From positions 1 through 51,971 of the forward strand of contig JBHJGV010000059.1 in NCBI GenBank assembly GCA_050331455.1: a DNA stretch of 51,971 bases. The letters run 5' to 3'. The translations under genes were made by a program, and so were the position numbers. Source of the DNA: CAYUYV01 sp050331455. GTDB lineage: Bacteria > Pseudomonadota > Alphaproteobacteria > JAJFIK01. Below the pieces are notes generated by a model. That model was not told the DNA's origin and made no database searches. It saw only the letters and a program-made list of their open reading frames with translations. Shown here piece by piece: positions 8,771-17,965 of this stretch; within the stretch, counting starts at the first letter, position 1; each line of letters opens with the position of its first letter.

Positions 8771-9249
8771 CGATCCGTTCCCCACATTCACGGCTCAACC
8801 CGTCCTGGCCCCTTCGGCCGTCCCTGGCCCCGTTGCCGCCACGGGAGCAACGGCAGATAGCCATCCGCTCCCGGATGATCCGATATCGCCCCTTCGAACC
8901 CACACGCCAATTGGGGCTCAAAGACGGCACCCATGGATCTCCAACCCATGACCGGACCCTTCGCCCGTCCTTTGGTCGAGCGAGGGATCCATCGCCTGTT
9001 CTGAAAATACGTTGAGCGGGCCTGGCGCGCTTGGAAATGACGAGGTAATCGGCGCTGTCACTGGGAGGAGCACGCAATCTTTTGCGCCAAAGGACGATCC
9101 GGGCGCCCGCATGATTGTGCACATGCGTATGGGATACCCGGCTGTTTTCAGAAGGTTTCCGCCAAAGTGCGGGCCGACTGACGCTCTGCCTTTTGCACTG
9201 CCCCACAATGTCGCGTTGCAGCAACGAATTCCTCTTCCCCAAGTGAAAA

Positions 9250-9386
9250 AACAGGCTCAGAGTTAACGCAATCAAGAAGAAGGAAGGCAACGCCCCGTTG
9301 CCGCGATCCCCCCACCATCGGGCCTGCCTGATGCCCGTGTCCCACACAAGCTGCCGGGAGGCCGACCCCTCCCGGCACTTTTTTGC
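9250..9386 (+). ncRNA. Candidate small RNA with C-rich loops
   Basis: Three consecutive hairpins lie on the plus strand. The first is GGCAACG-CCC-CGTTGCC (9286-9302, 7 bp). The second is a weaker CGGGC/GCCCG stem (about 9319-9337) preceded by a CCCCCCACC stretch. The third is the terminator hairpin at 9352-9377 followed by TTTTTT. No plus-strand gene precedes the terminator. Exposed C-rich segments resemble the anti-Shine-Dalgarno loops known in many alphaproteobacterial small RNAs. The 5' end is a guess; I found no certain promoter. It converges on the 3' end of metH, so it could also act on that message. Confidence 0.4.
9352..9385 (+). terminator. Strong Rho-independent terminator
   Basis: Perfect 10-bp stem TGCCGGGAGG (9352-9361) with CCTCCCGGCA (9368-9377), 6-nt loop, then CTTTTTTG. 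The T-run is only on the plus strand; read from metH on the minus strand no T-run follows. Confidence 0.85.
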
Positions 9387-9397
9387 GTGGTCAGGCG

Positions 9398-12300
9398 TCA
9401 GGCGGCGGCCGCGTCGTCATCGCTCGACGGGGTGTAGTTCAGATTGGGTGCCAACCATTTCTCGCACTCGGCGAGGCTGAGGCCCTTCCGGTTGGCGTAA
9501 TCGGTCACCTGATCCTTCTCGATCTTGCCGACGCCGAAATACCGGGCCTCCGGATGGGAAAAATAGAGCCCGCTGACGGACGCCCCCGGATACATGGCAA
9601 AGTTCTCGGTCAGCGACACACCCGTCCGCGCCTCCGCCTCGAGAAGGGTGAACAGCGTGGATTTCTCCGTGTGGTCCGGACAGGCCGGGTAGCCGGGCGC
9701 CGGACGGATGCCCTGATAGGCCTCGGCGATGAGGGCCGTTTTATCCAGGGCCTCATCCGCGGCGTAGCCCCAGAATTCCGTGCGCACCCGCTCGTGCATC
9801 CGCTCAGCGAAAGCCTCCGCAAAACGATCCGCCAGGGCCTTGACCATGATCGCGCTGTAATCGTCTCCGGCTTCCTCATAGGTCCGCGCGATGGCCTCCT
9901 CGGCCTTGCCGGTCGTCACGACGAACCCGCCCACATAGTCGGCCACGCCCGTCTCCTTCGGCGCCAGGAAATCGGCAAGAGCCATGTTCGCCCGGTCGCC
10001 GCTTCGCTCCATCTGCTGGCGCAGGGAGTGCATGGTGGCGGCCACCTGGGCGCGGCTTTCGTCGGTATAGATTTCCCAATCGTCATAGCCGACGCTGTTG
10101 GCTGGCCAGAAGCCGATCACGGCCTGGGGCGTGAACCATTTTTCGTCGATGATCCGGGCCAACATGGCCTGGGCATCTTCGAACAGGGACCGGGCCGCCT
10201 CGCCCACGGTCTCGTCGTCGAGGATGCGCGGATAGGCGCCGTGCAGATCCCACGACTGGAAGAAGGGCGTCCAGTCAATGTAACGGGCCAGCTCGGCCAG
10301 ATCATAATCCTCGAAGGTCTTCAGCCCCAGGAAGGATGGACGGGCCGGCGCATAGGCGGACCAGTCGGCGCGGAAACGGTTGGCCCGGGCCGCCGTGAGG
10401 GGATGGCGCTTTTTGGCCCGGTCGCTGCTGGCATGGCGCTCAGCCATGGCTTCGTAGTCGCCGCGGATCTTCGCTTTGTAGCCTGCACCCTCTTCTGCCG
10501 ACAGCAACGCGCTGGCCACGCCCACCGCACGGGAAGCGTCCGTCACATAAACGGTCTGCCCCTTGGTGTAGTGGGGATTGATCTTGACAGCCGTGTGGAC
10601 CTGGCTGGTGGTGGCCCCCCCGATCAGCAGGGGAATGTCGAAGTCCTGGCGTTCCATCTCCCGGGCCACGCCCACCATCTCGTCCAGGCTGGGCGTGATG
10701 AGGCCGGACAGGCCGATAATGTCGACATCGTGCTTGCGCGCCTCTTCCAGAATGGTCTGGGTGGGCACCATCACGCCGAGATCGATCACCTCGAAATTGT
10801 TACACTGGAGCACGCCGCCGACGATATTCTTGCCGCTATCGTGCACATCGCCCTTCACGGTCGCCATCAGCACCTTGCCGGCATTTTGCCGCTCGGCCGC
10901 ACCGCCCTGAGCCTCCCGCTCGGCCTTTTCCGCCTCCAGATAGGGCAGCAGATAGGCCACGGCTTTTTTCATGACCCGGGCGCTTTTCACCACCTGGGGC
11001 AAGAACATCTTACCCGAGCCGAACAGGTCGCCGACAACATTCATGCCGTCCATGAGCGGCCCTTCGATCACGTGCAGCGGACGCTCCGCCCGCTGACGGG
11101 CCTCCTCCGTGTCCTCCTCAACGTAATCCGTCAGGCCCTTGACGAGGGCATGCTCGAGCCGTTTCTCCACCGGCCATTCGCGCCAGGCCAAATCCTCCTC
11201 GCGCTTCGCGCCGCCTTCGCCCTTGAAGCGCTCGGCGATTTCAAGAAGCCGGTCGGTGCCGTCGCCGCGCCGGTTAAGAAGCACATCCTCGACCCGCTCC
11301 TTCAACTCCGGTTCGATATCCTCATACACGGCAAGCTGGCCGGCATTCACGATGCCCATGTCCATGCCATTCTGGATGGCGTGATAAAGGAACGCCGAAT
11401 GCATGGCCTCGCGGACCGCATCATTGCCGCGGAAGGAAAAGGAAATGTTGGAGACGCCTCCGGAAATATGCGCATGGGGAAGATTTTCCCGGATGCGCCC
11501 GCAGGCCTCGATAAAGTCAAGGGCGTAATTGTTGTGTTCCTCGATGCCCGTCGCGACGGCGAAGATATTCGGGTCGAAAATGATGTCTTCCGGCGGCAGG
11601 CCGACCACATCCGTCAGGATGCGGTAGGAACGCTCGCAGATCTCGAATTTGCGGTCGGCCGTGTCCGCCTGACCCTCCTCGTCGAAGGCCATGACCACAA
11701 CGGCGGCGCCATAGCGTTTCACGATCCGAGCCTGTTCGATGAAGGGCTCCTCGCCCTCTTTCAGGCTGATCGAGTTGACGATGCCCTTGCCCTGAATACA
11801 CTTCAGGCCCGACTCTATGATCGACCATTTCGAACTGTCGATCATGATCGGCACACGGCTGATATCGGGTTCGGCGGCAATGAGATTGAGGAACCGGACC
11901 ATGGCCGCCTCGGAGTCCAGCATCCCCTCATCCATATTTATGTCGATGATCTGGGCGCCGTTTTCCACTTGCTGGCGGGCCACGTCGAGGGCTGTCTCAT
12001 AATCGCCCTCCTTGATCAGCTTGCGGAACTTGGCCGAGCCCGTGACATTGGTCCGCTCGCCCACATTCACGAAGCGGATTTCCGGTGTCAGCGTGAAGGG
12101 CTCAAGGCCTGACAGGCGCATGTGGCGCGGCACGTCGGGAATCGCCCGAGGCGCCTTGCCCTTGGCGGCCCTTGCAATGGCGGCGATATGGGTCGGCGTG
12201 GTGCCGCAACAGCCCCCGATGATGTTGATAAAGCCTTCCTGGAGCCACTCCTCGACGAGACCGGCCGTTTCTTCGGCGGTTTCGTCATAACCGCCGAATT

Positions 12301-13147
12301 CGTTCGGCAGGCCGGCATTGGGGTGGGCGCTGACATAGGTGTTGGCGATCCGTGACAGCTCGGCGATGTGGGGTCGCAGTTCCTTGGCGCCGAGCGCACA
12401 GTTGAGCCCGATGCTGAACGGATTGACATGGCGCACGGAGTTCCAGAACGCTTCGGCGGTCTGACCCGACAGGGTGCGACCCGACAGGTCCGTCAAGGTG
12501 CCCGAGATCATGACGGGCAGGGTCTCGCCGGTGTCTTCGAAGGCCTCGACCACTGCGGCCAGGGCCGCCTTGGCATTCAGAGTGTCGAAAATCGTCTCGA
12601 CCAGGATGATGTCCGCACCGCCCTCGATCAAAGCAATGGTGGCCTTGCGGTAGTCGTCTCGCAATTCGTCGAAGGTGACATTGCGGAAGCCCGGGTCATT
12701 CACGTCCGGCGAAATGGATGCGGTCCGGTTGGTCGGACCGAGCGTGCCGGCAACGAAGCAGATGCGACCGTCCTGCTCCCGTTCCACGTCATCGGCCACG
12801 GACCGGGCGAGGCGCGCCGCTTCCTCGTTCAGCTCACCGACAATCGCCTCGAGCCCGTAATCGGCCTGGCTGATCGCCGTACCGTTGAAGGTGTTTGTCT
12901 CGATGACATCCGCGCCGGCCTCGAGATAGGCCCGGTGGATTTCCTTCACGATCTGGGGCTGGGTCAGCACCAGCAGGTCATTGTTGCCTTTCAGGTCCTG
13001 ATCGGTGTCGGCAAAACGGGTGCCTCGATAGGCGGCCTCATCAAGGCTGTACTGCTGAACCATGGTCCCCATGGCCCCGTCGAGAATCAGGATCCGCTCC
13101 TTCAGCAGATCCGGCAGGCGAGCAATACGTTCAGCGCGTGTCAACAT
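9398..13147 (-). CDS. metH: Cobalamin-dependent methionine synthase
   Basis: 1249 residues, full length for the family. It transfers a methyl group from 5-methyltetrahydrofolate to homocysteine through methylcobalamin. Modules in order: homocysteine-binding barrel (about 10-325) with zinc ligands C250, C313 and C314 (GLNC and GGCCGTTP); pterin-binding barrel (about 355-620, NVGERTNVTGS); cobalamin cap and Rossmann domains (about 645-900) with the axial histidine H769 in DVHDSGKN; and the SAM-dependent reactivation domain to the end (about 925-1235, containing RPAPGYPACPDH). Start ATG at 13147; 59 bases separate it from metF upstream, so it is the last gene of the methionine operon. No cobalamin riboswitch is visible before it. 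Confidence 0.98.
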   Translation of the reverse strand: MLTRAERIARLPDLLKERILILDGAMGTMVQQYSLDEAAYRGTRFADTDQDLKGNNDLLVLTQPQIVKEIHRAYLEAGADVIETNTFNGTAISQADYGLEAIVGELNEEAARLARSVADDVEREQDGRICFVAGTLGPTNRTASISPDVNDPGFRNVTFDELRDDYRKATIALIEGGADIILVETIFDTLNAKAALAAVVEAFEDTGETLPVMISGTLTDLSGRTLSGQTAEAFWNSVRHVNPFSIGLNCALGAKELRPHIAELSRIANTYVSAHPNAGLPNEFGGYDETAEETAGLVEEWLQEGFINIIGGCCGTTPTHIAAIARAAKGKAPRAIPDVPRHMRLSGLEPFTLTPEIRFVNVGERTNVTGSAKFRKLIKEGDYETALDVARQQVENGAQIIDINMDEGMLDSEAAMVRFLNLIAAEPDISRVPIMIDSSKWSIIESGLKCIQGKGIVNSISLKEGEEPFIEQARIVKRYGAAVVVMAFDEEGQADTADRKFEICERSYRILTDVVGLPPEDIIFDPNIFAVATGIEEHNNYALDFIEACGRIRENLPHAHISGGVSNISFSFRGNDAVREAMHSAFLYHAIQNGMDMGIVNAGQLAVYEDIEPELKERVEDVLLNRRGDGTDRLLEIAERFKGEGGAKREEDLAWREWPVEKRLEHALVKGLTDYVEEDTEEARQRAERPLHVIEGPLMDGMNVVGDLFGSGKMFLPQVVKSARVMKKAVAYLLPYLEAEKAEREAQGGAAERQNAGKVLMATVKGDVHDSGKNIVGGVLQCNNFEVIDLGVMVPTQTILEEARKHDVDIIGLSGLITPSLDEMVGVAREMERQDFDIPLLIGGATTSQVHTAVKINPHYTKGQTVYVTDASRAVGVASALLSAEEGAGYKAKIRGDYEAMAERHASSDRAKKRHPLTAARANRFRADWSAYAPARPSFLGLKTFEDYDLAELARYIDWTPFFQSWDLHGAYPRILDDETVGEAARSLFEDAQAMLARIIDEKWFTPQAVIGFWPANSVGYDDWEIYTDESRAQVAATMHSLRQQMERSGDRANMALADFLAPKETGVADYVGGFVVTTGKAEEAIARTYEEAGDDYSAIMVKALADRFAEAFAERMHERVRTEFWGYAADEALDKTALIAEAYQGIRPAPGYPACPDHTEKSTLFTLLEAEARTGVSLTENFAMYPGASVSGLYFSHPEARYFGVGKIEKDQVTDYANRKGLSLAECEKWLAPNLNYTPSSDDDAAAA

Positions 13148-13206
13148 GGTTCCTAAGACTTTCTAATCTGACGGCGGACGAACCCGGGCGGCGTCGGCGT
13201 GGCAGC

Positions 13207-14103
13207 TCAGGCCGCGATCTGCTGCGACGCGTCAGGACGAATGCCGAGCATGTGGCAGATGGCGAAGGTCAGCTCTGCCCGGTTCAATGTGTAAAAATGG
13301 AAGTGATCGACTCCCATGGAGCACAGCTCTTCGCACAATTCGACGGCCACGGTCGCCGCCACGAGCTTGCGGGTGGCCGGATCGTCGTCGAGCGTTTCGA
13401 ACAGATCGACAATCCGTTGGGGGATGGTCGCTCCCGTGGCGCCGGCCATCCGTGTCAGGGCCTTGAAGGATGTCACCGGCATGATGCCCGGGATGATCGG
13501 AATGGTGATGCCGGCGGCGCGGACGCGATCCACATACCGGGCATAATGCTCCGCATCACAGAAAAACTGGGTGATGGCGCGGGTCGCACCGTGGTCGATC
13601 TTCTGCTTCAGCAGATCGAGGTCGAAGTCGAAGGTCGGGCTTTCGGGATGCTTTTCGGGGTAGCAGCCCACGGAAATTTCGAACCCGCCGATTTCCGTGA
13701 TCCCGGCAGCCAGTTCGGCGGCGTTGAGATATCCGCCTTCGGGCGGCACATAGGCAGCGCCGATGCCCTCGGGCGGATCGCCGCGCAGGGCCACGATGTG
13801 ACGCACGCCCGCATCCCAGTAATCCCGGATCACCGCATCGACTTCATCGCGGGTCGCATTCACGCAAGTCAGGTGGGCGGCCGGTTTCAGATCCGTCTCC
13901 TGGACGATGCGTCGGACGGTCCGGTGGGTCCGCTCCCGGGTCGATCCGCCAGCGCCGTAAGTCACGGACACAAAACGGGGGTTCAGGCATTCCAGTCGCC
14001 GGATGGAATCCCAAAGCGTTGCCTCCATGTCCTCCGTCTTCGGCGGAAAAAATTCGAAGGAACAGCTCGGCGCGGGCGTGCCGCGGCGGGTCATGCCGGT
14101 CAT
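13207..14103 (-). CDS. metF: 5,10-methylenetetrahydrofolate reductase
   Basis: 298 residues, the usual bacterial length, FAD-dependent TIM barrel. It makes the 5-methyl-THF that MetH consumes. Visible motifs: SFEFFPPKTE near the N-terminus with the catalytic glutamate (E17, equivalent to E28 of E. coli), VTYGAGGSTR, HLTCV, ALRGDPP and a C-terminal HFYTLNR. The ATG at 14103 overlaps the stop of the ArsR-methyltransferase gene by one base (TGATG), which argues for translational coupling and against longer upstream starts. Confidence 0.97.
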   Translation of the reverse strand: MTGMTRRGTPAPSCSFEFFPPKTEDMEATLWDSIRRLECLNPRFVSVTYGAGGSTRERTHRTVRRIVQETDLKPAAHLTCVNATRDEVDAVIRDYWDAGVRHIVALRGDPPEGIGAAYVPPEGGYLNAAELAAGITEIGGFEISVGCYPEKHPESPTFDFDLDLLKQKIDHGATRAITQFFCDAEHYARYVDRVRAAGITIPIIPGIMPVTSFKALTRMAGATGATIPQRIVDLFETLDDDPATRKLVAATVAVELCEELCSMGVDHFHFYTLNRAELTFAICHMLGIRPDASQQIAA

Positions 14104-15128
14104 CAGGAAATCTCCATATCTTGCGTCGTGGTCTCTTGCGACACCGTCATGCCCGGCCGTTTCCGGCCGAGCCACAAACACACCGTCAAGGACGGTCCAT
14201 CTTCAGGTGCTGGATGTGTTTCATTGGGCAGCGCCCGTCGCCCCTCCAGCGTGAGGCCGCAGGCGTTGAACCACTCGCACACCTCACCGTCGGAAAAGCC
14301 GAGGCGCCGATGGGCGTGGTTCTCACGCAGGAACTCGAGACCATGGGCCTCGAAATCGATAATCAGCACGCGACCGTTCGGCGCGAGCACCCGGGCCGCT
14401 TCCTCGACAGCCTTGCCCGGATCGGCCAGGAAATGCAGGACCTGGTGGATCGTCACCAGAGTCGCGAAACGGGGGGGCAGACTCAGCGCGAAAATGTCGC
14501 CATGGCGCACTTGAGTCCGCGTAAGGCCCGCCCGCTCCAAATTCGTCCGTGCCAGGGCCAGCATGTCGTGGCTGAAATCGATCCCCACGGCATCCTGTGT
14601 GCGGTGCGCCAGCACTTCGAGCATGCGGCCCGTGCCCGTTCCAAGATCGACATGCCGCGCGACCGGCTCAGGTCCGATGATGTCCACAACCGCGTTTTCG
14701 ATGGCCTCTTCCGGCAAATGCAACGCCTGGATTCGGCCCCACTCATCCGCATTGGTGCGGATATAGTCCGCTGCGGCATCCGCCCGATCCCGGCGAACCG
14801 TTTCGAGCCGCCCCCGATCACCCTGCAATATTCCGTCGTCCTGGGGCAGAAACGACACCAGGGAAGCCGCAAGCGCCGGAATGTCCGACATGCCGCGGCT
14901 GAACACTGAGGGGCGAGCCATCCTGTAAAAGGCCCAATTGCCCTCGCGATAGCGCTCCACCAAACCAGCATCGGCAAGCAGCTTGAGGTGGCGGGAAATC
15001 CGGGGCTGGCTCTGACCCATAATGTGGGTGATCTCACTGACGGTAAGCTCACTCTGTGCCAGGAGGGCCAGAAGCCGCAGCCGGGTCGGTTCCCCCGCGG
15101 CGCGCAGGGCACTCAAAATCTGCTCCAT
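14103..15128 (-). CDS. ArsR-family regulator fused to SAM-dependent methyltransferase
   Basis: 341 residues from the ATG at 15128, preceded by a good GGAGG site; an in-frame ATG at 15161 is possible. An ArsR winged helix (about 1-85: ALRAAGEPTRLRLLALL and SQPRISRHLKLLADAGLV) leads into a class I methyltransferase domain (about 150-260) with the SAM-binding HVDLGTGTGRMLEVLA. The family occurs in alphaproteobacteria next to metF/metH. The position as first gene of the operon suggests that it senses SAM or S-adenosylhomocysteine and controls the methionine cycle (inference). Whether the methyltransferase domain is catalytic or only a ligand sensor is not shown. Confidence 0.9.
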   Translation of the reverse strand: MEQILSALRAAGEPTRLRLLALLAQSELTVSEITHIMGQSQPRISRHLKLLADAGLVERYREGNWAFYRMARPSVFSRGMSDIPALAASLVSFLPQDDGILQGDRGRLETVRRDRADAAADYIRTNADEWGRIQALHLPEEAIENAVVDIIGPEPVARHVDLGTGTGRMLEVLAHRTQDAVGIDFSHDMLALARTNLERAGLTRTQVRHGDIFALSLPPRFATLVTIHQVLHFLADPGKAVEEAARVLAPNGRVLIIDFEAHGLEFLRENHAHRRLGFSDGEVCEWFNACGLTLEGRRALPNETHPAPEDGPSLTVCLWLGRKRPGMTVSQETTTQDMEIS

Positions 15129-15514
15129 AACCCGCCTCCGGTTTTGCAAGGACATAAACATATCCTTATACCGTTATCCAGAAAGAAATTCTGAGGCGCA
15201 TGCTGTGTACTCCAGAACAGATGCACGCAGGACGCGAGGTCGTCTCCACCTTTTGAAAGATCGCGTTTGCTGAAACACCTGTGATACAAGCACAAGGGCG
15301 CTGGAGTGCTGCGCTCGGCGGCGCGTCCGGCTCGGATCCAACCGAGACGACATGAATGGTGCAGTGGGCTTGGGGCGGCTTGCATTGCGGGCTGCACCGT
15401 CCGGTGCCGGGGAGATCAGCTGTGCGGATGCGAGGGGCTCAGGTGGCAGACAGGTCTTTTGGCAGCATGTGTGACAAGCGGTGTTCCGCGCATCCGCGCC
15501 GGACCACGGGGGCC
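15129..15514. other. Divergent intergenic region, methionine operon / mla genes
   Basis: About 385 bases separating two divergently read operons. It should hold both promoters and includes the candidate ArsR operator. I see no other gene; in-frame extension of mlaA upstream to 15356 is possible but lacks a signal-peptide pattern. Confidence 0.5.
15154..15169. promoter_or_regulatory. Candidate ArsR operator ahead of the methionine operon
   Basis: AT-rich imperfect palindrome ATAAACATATCCTTAT (5 of 7 positions symmetric around a central TA), 26-41 bases upstream of the chosen start of the ArsR-methyltransferase. ArsR-family proteins usually bind such short AT-rich dyads and autoregulate. The assignment rests on location and symmetry only. 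Confidence 0.3.
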
Positions 15515-16444
15515 ATGTCTTTTGTGTGGGCGCTTGCCATAGTGGTGAGCGCGCTGGTCGGATCCGCATCCGTGACCGCCCGTGCCGATGGCGGCCAGCC
15601 GGCCGAGCCTGGCACGGCCCCGACGACTCCGGCCTCAATCACTTTGGCCCAGATCGGCGTGGCCGACGAGCTTGACCGGGCCGAGGATGCGATGACCGGC
15701 GCACCCGCGGAAGATTTCGGCGATGACGGCCGGATCTACGGCGAAGACGATCTCAACGATCCGTTCGAAAACGTGAACCGTTTCTTCTTCAAAGTGAACA
15801 ACACCCTGGACCGGTATTTCTTGCGGCCCATCGCCATCGCCTACAAGACAGTCATCCCGCGGCCCTTCCGCCTGATGACCCGCAATATCATCAATAACTT
15901 GGCGGCGCCGGTCACCCTGGCGAACGATTTCCTGCAACTCGAATTCAAGCGGGCCGGCGTCACCCTCGGCCGCTTTGCCATCAATTCGACCTTCGGCTTC
16001 CTGGGCGCGGCGGATGTGGCCTCGGGTCTCGGTCTCGAGCGCCACGCGGAGGATTTTGGGCAAACCCTTGGCGTCTACGGTGTTCCGGAAGGCCCCTATC
16101 TCTATCTGCCCTTCATTGGCCCGGCCCCGCCGCGGGATCTGGTCGGCGGCGTTGTCGACGTCCTGCTCGACCCCACGACCTGGCTCGGCGGCGACATTGT
16201 CGAGAGCGACGCCATCGGTCTTGAATGGCAGGCCCTGGGACAGATCCGCTTTGGCCTGAATATCCTGGATTCCCGGTCCCAGGCCATCGAGCAGCTCGAT
16301 GAACTGGAGCGCTCCTCGATCGACTTTTATGCCACCATCCGGTCGCTTTATCGCCAGTCCCGGGATGGTGCCATCCGCAATGGCCGGATCGAGTTCAATG
16401 ATCTCCCGGAGATCGACGAATTCGACGAAACCTTTGACGAGTGA
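15515..16444 (+). CDS. mlaA: MlaA (VacJ) outer-membrane phospholipid-retrieval lipoprotein-family component
   Basis: 309 residues from the ATG at 15515, which gives a signal peptide (MSFVWALAIVVSALVGSASV, cleavage near ARA-DG). Family signatures: DPFENVNRFFFKVNNTLDRYFLRPIA, then NIINNLAAP, FAINSTFGFLGAADVAS, FGQTLGVYGVPEGPYLYLPFIGP and a C-terminal LDSRSQAIEQLDELERSSIDFYATIRSLYRQ. It extracts mislocalised phospholipids from the outer leaflet and passes them to MlaC, encoded next. No lipobox cysteine is seen after the signal sequence, unlike enterobacterial VacJ. The last residues are strongly acidic. Confidence 0.95.
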   Translation: MSFVWALAIVVSALVGSASVTARADGGQPAEPGTAPTTPASITLAQIGVADELDRAEDAMTGAPAEDFGDDGRIYGEDDLNDPFENVNRFFFKVNNTLDRYFLRPIAIAYKTVIPRPFRLMTRNIINNLAAPVTLANDFLQLEFKRAGVTLGRFAINSTFGFLGAADVASGLGLERHAEDFGQTLGVYGVPEGPYLYLPFIGPAPPRDLVGGVVDVLLDPTTWLGGDIVESDAIGLEWQALGQIRFGLNILDSRSQAIEQLDELERSSIDFYATIRSLYRQSRDGAIRNGRIEFNDLPEIDEFDETFDE

Positions 16445-16488
16445 TCGGGTGACGCATGGTCGGGCCGGACGGATCCCGATCGCTTCGG

Positions 16489-16550
16489 CCCGGCGCACTG
16501 GTCCCGGCGCACTGGTCCCGGGCCCGCACAGATCCGGCCCGCACAGATCC
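16489..16550. repeat. Two adjacent short tandem duplications between mlaA and mlaC
   Basis: A 14-bp unit CCCGGCGCACTGGT is present twice without spacer (16489-16502, 16503-16516). Four bases later a different 15-bp unit GGCCCGCACAGATCC is present twice (16521-16535, 16536-16550). Both pairs are perfect copies, so the duplications are recent or maintained. Confidence 0.85.
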
Positions 16551-16591
16551 GGCCCGGATCAATACGGTCCGCAGTGATGGGGAGGTCGTCC

Positions 16592-17281
16592 ATGACACAG
16601 CTTCTCAAGGCCCTCGGTCTTGCAACCGCCCTGTTGACCCTGCTTGCCATGGCGCCTGCCGAGGCGACCGAGCAAGGGAAGGGTCAGACGGGTGATCCGG
16701 CCGCCGAGGCCTTTATCGAACGCCTCGCCCAGAAGACCCTGACGGCGATTGCCGATCCCTCTCTGGATGACGCGGGGCGTCAGGCCGTCTTCCGCCGGCT
16801 GCTGGTCGCCAACACGGATCTTGATCGCTTTGGCCGCAGCGCCCTTGGACGCTACAGCCGCCTGCCGACAAGCGAACAGTTCGAGCGTTATCTCGAGGTC
16901 CTTGAGGATCACGCGGTGTCGGTCCTCACGTCCCGTTTCGCCCTGTTCTCTGATCACCGGATCCGCGCCACCGGCTCCCAGGTCAAAAAGGGGCGCCGGT
17001 CCCGTTTCGTGATCGTCGCCTCGGCCCTGGCGGATCCGTCGGCCCGCCCCGTGGCCACGGTGCACTGGGTGCTGCTCGATGACGCCGAAGGCGGCTACCG
17101 CATTTTCGATATTGTCCTCCAGGCCGCCGGGGAGCAGGGATCGTTCTCCATGCTCAAGACCCAGCGGGACGAGTTCACCCAGATGCTTCGCGCCAATGGG
17201 CGGGACACCGAGCTGTTTATCGAGACGCTGACCAACCGGGCTCGGCCGGTCGTCGCGCCCGCCAAAACCGTTCCATACTGA
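16592..17281 (+). CDS. mlaC: MlaC periplasmic phospholipid-binding protein
   Basis: 229 residues from the ATG at 16592, chosen for its GGGGAGG site. A signal peptide (TQLLKALGLATALLTLLAMA, cleavage after AEA) is followed by an MlaC/Ttg2 domain: AEAFIERLAQKTLTAIAD, RQAVFRRLLVANTDLDRFGRSALGRY, and YRIFDIVLQ. It shuttles lipid between outer-membrane MlaA and the inner-membrane MlaFED complex, which is not in this window. Same strand as mlaA, 147 bases downstream, so probably one operon. Confidence 0.92.
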   Translation: MTQLLKALGLATALLTLLAMAPAEATEQGKGQTGDPAAEAFIERLAQKTLTAIADPSLDDAGRQAVFRRLLVANTDLDRFGRSALGRYSRLPTSEQFERYLEVLEDHAVSVLTSRFALFSDHRIRATGSQVKKGRRSRFVIVASALADPSARPVATVHWVLLDDAEGGYRIFDIVLQAAGEQGSFSMLKTQRDEFTQMLRANGRDTELFIETLTNRARPVVAPAKTVPY

Positions 17282-17308
17282 TAAGTCCCAGGGAGGAGCT
17301 TCAAACCC

Positions 17309-17920
17309 GTGCCCACCGATCAGACCGATGACCGCCTGCCCACGCTGCGTGGCCTCGACGACATCCGCGAGTCCTTGCGCGCAAAGTCCAACAGTCTGCC
17401 GCCGGTGCATCTTTGGAACCCGCCCTATCGCGGCGAACTTGATATCCGGATCCACCGGGACGGTACGTGGTCTTACGAAGGCTCCCGCATCGAACGGCCC
17501 GCCATTGTCCGCCTGTTCTCGACCATTCTGCGCCTGGAGGAGGACGGCCGATACTATCTCGTCACGCCGGTCGAGAAAATCGGCATCACCGTTGAGGATG
17601 CGCCCTTTCTCGCCGTCGCCGTCGATGTCGAGGGGTCGGACCGTGAGCAGCGGCTAATCTTCCGGACCTCCGTGGAGGACAACGTTCTGGCGGATGCGGA
17701 CCATCCCATCCGCGTGGCCGTGAACCAGCAGACCGGAGAGCCATCCCCATATGTCCATGTGCGCCGGCGTCTCGAAGCCTTGATCGCCCGGCCGGTCTAT
17801 TACGAGTTGGCGGATTTGTGCGTCGAGCATGATCTGGAAGACGGCCCGGCCGTCGGTGTATGGAGTGCCGGTGTATTTTTCCCGTTCCTGCCGTCCGCGG
17901 ATCTGGGCATGCCCCTTTAG
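17309..17920 (+). CDS. DUF1285-family protein
   Basis: 203 residues, GTG start at 17309 after a GGGAGGAG site. The family is widespread in proteobacteria and of unknown function. Recognisable features are PPVHLWNPPYRGELDIRIHRDGTWSYEGSRIERPAIVRLFS near the start and VEKIGITVEDAPFLAV in the middle. No membrane segment or signal peptide, so cytoplasmic. It is 27 bases after mlaC and 45 before the NUDIX gene, within a plus-strand run that ends with cca. Confidence 0.88.
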   Translation: MPTDQTDDRLPTLRGLDDIRESLRAKSNSLPPVHLWNPPYRGELDIRIHRDGTWSYEGSRIERPAIVRLFSTILRLEEDGRYYLVTPVEKIGITVEDAPFLAVAVDVEGSDREQRLIFRTSVEDNVLADADHPIRVAVNQQTGEPSPYVHVRRRLEALIARPVYYELADLCVEHDLEDGPAVGVWSAGVFFPFLPSADLGMPL

Positions 17921-17965
17921 GGCACCTGCGCCCCGCGCCGACGGCCCCGGCGAAAGGACCGTGCC

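Larger units (their letters stand above)
8771..9397. other. Long intergenic region between lysozyme gene and metH
   Basis: About 630 bases with no convincing protein-coding frame. The left part should contain the lysozyme promoter. The right part, 9245-9385, holds a run of stem-loops ending in a strong plus-strand intrinsic terminator, described separately as a candidate small RNA. Confidence 0.6.

Noticed and set aside
9383..12112. A 909-codon open frame on the plus strand opposite metH
   Set aside because: It lies wholly antisense to a full-length, motif-complete metH and has no family resemblance; such long antisense frames arise from GC-rich codon use.
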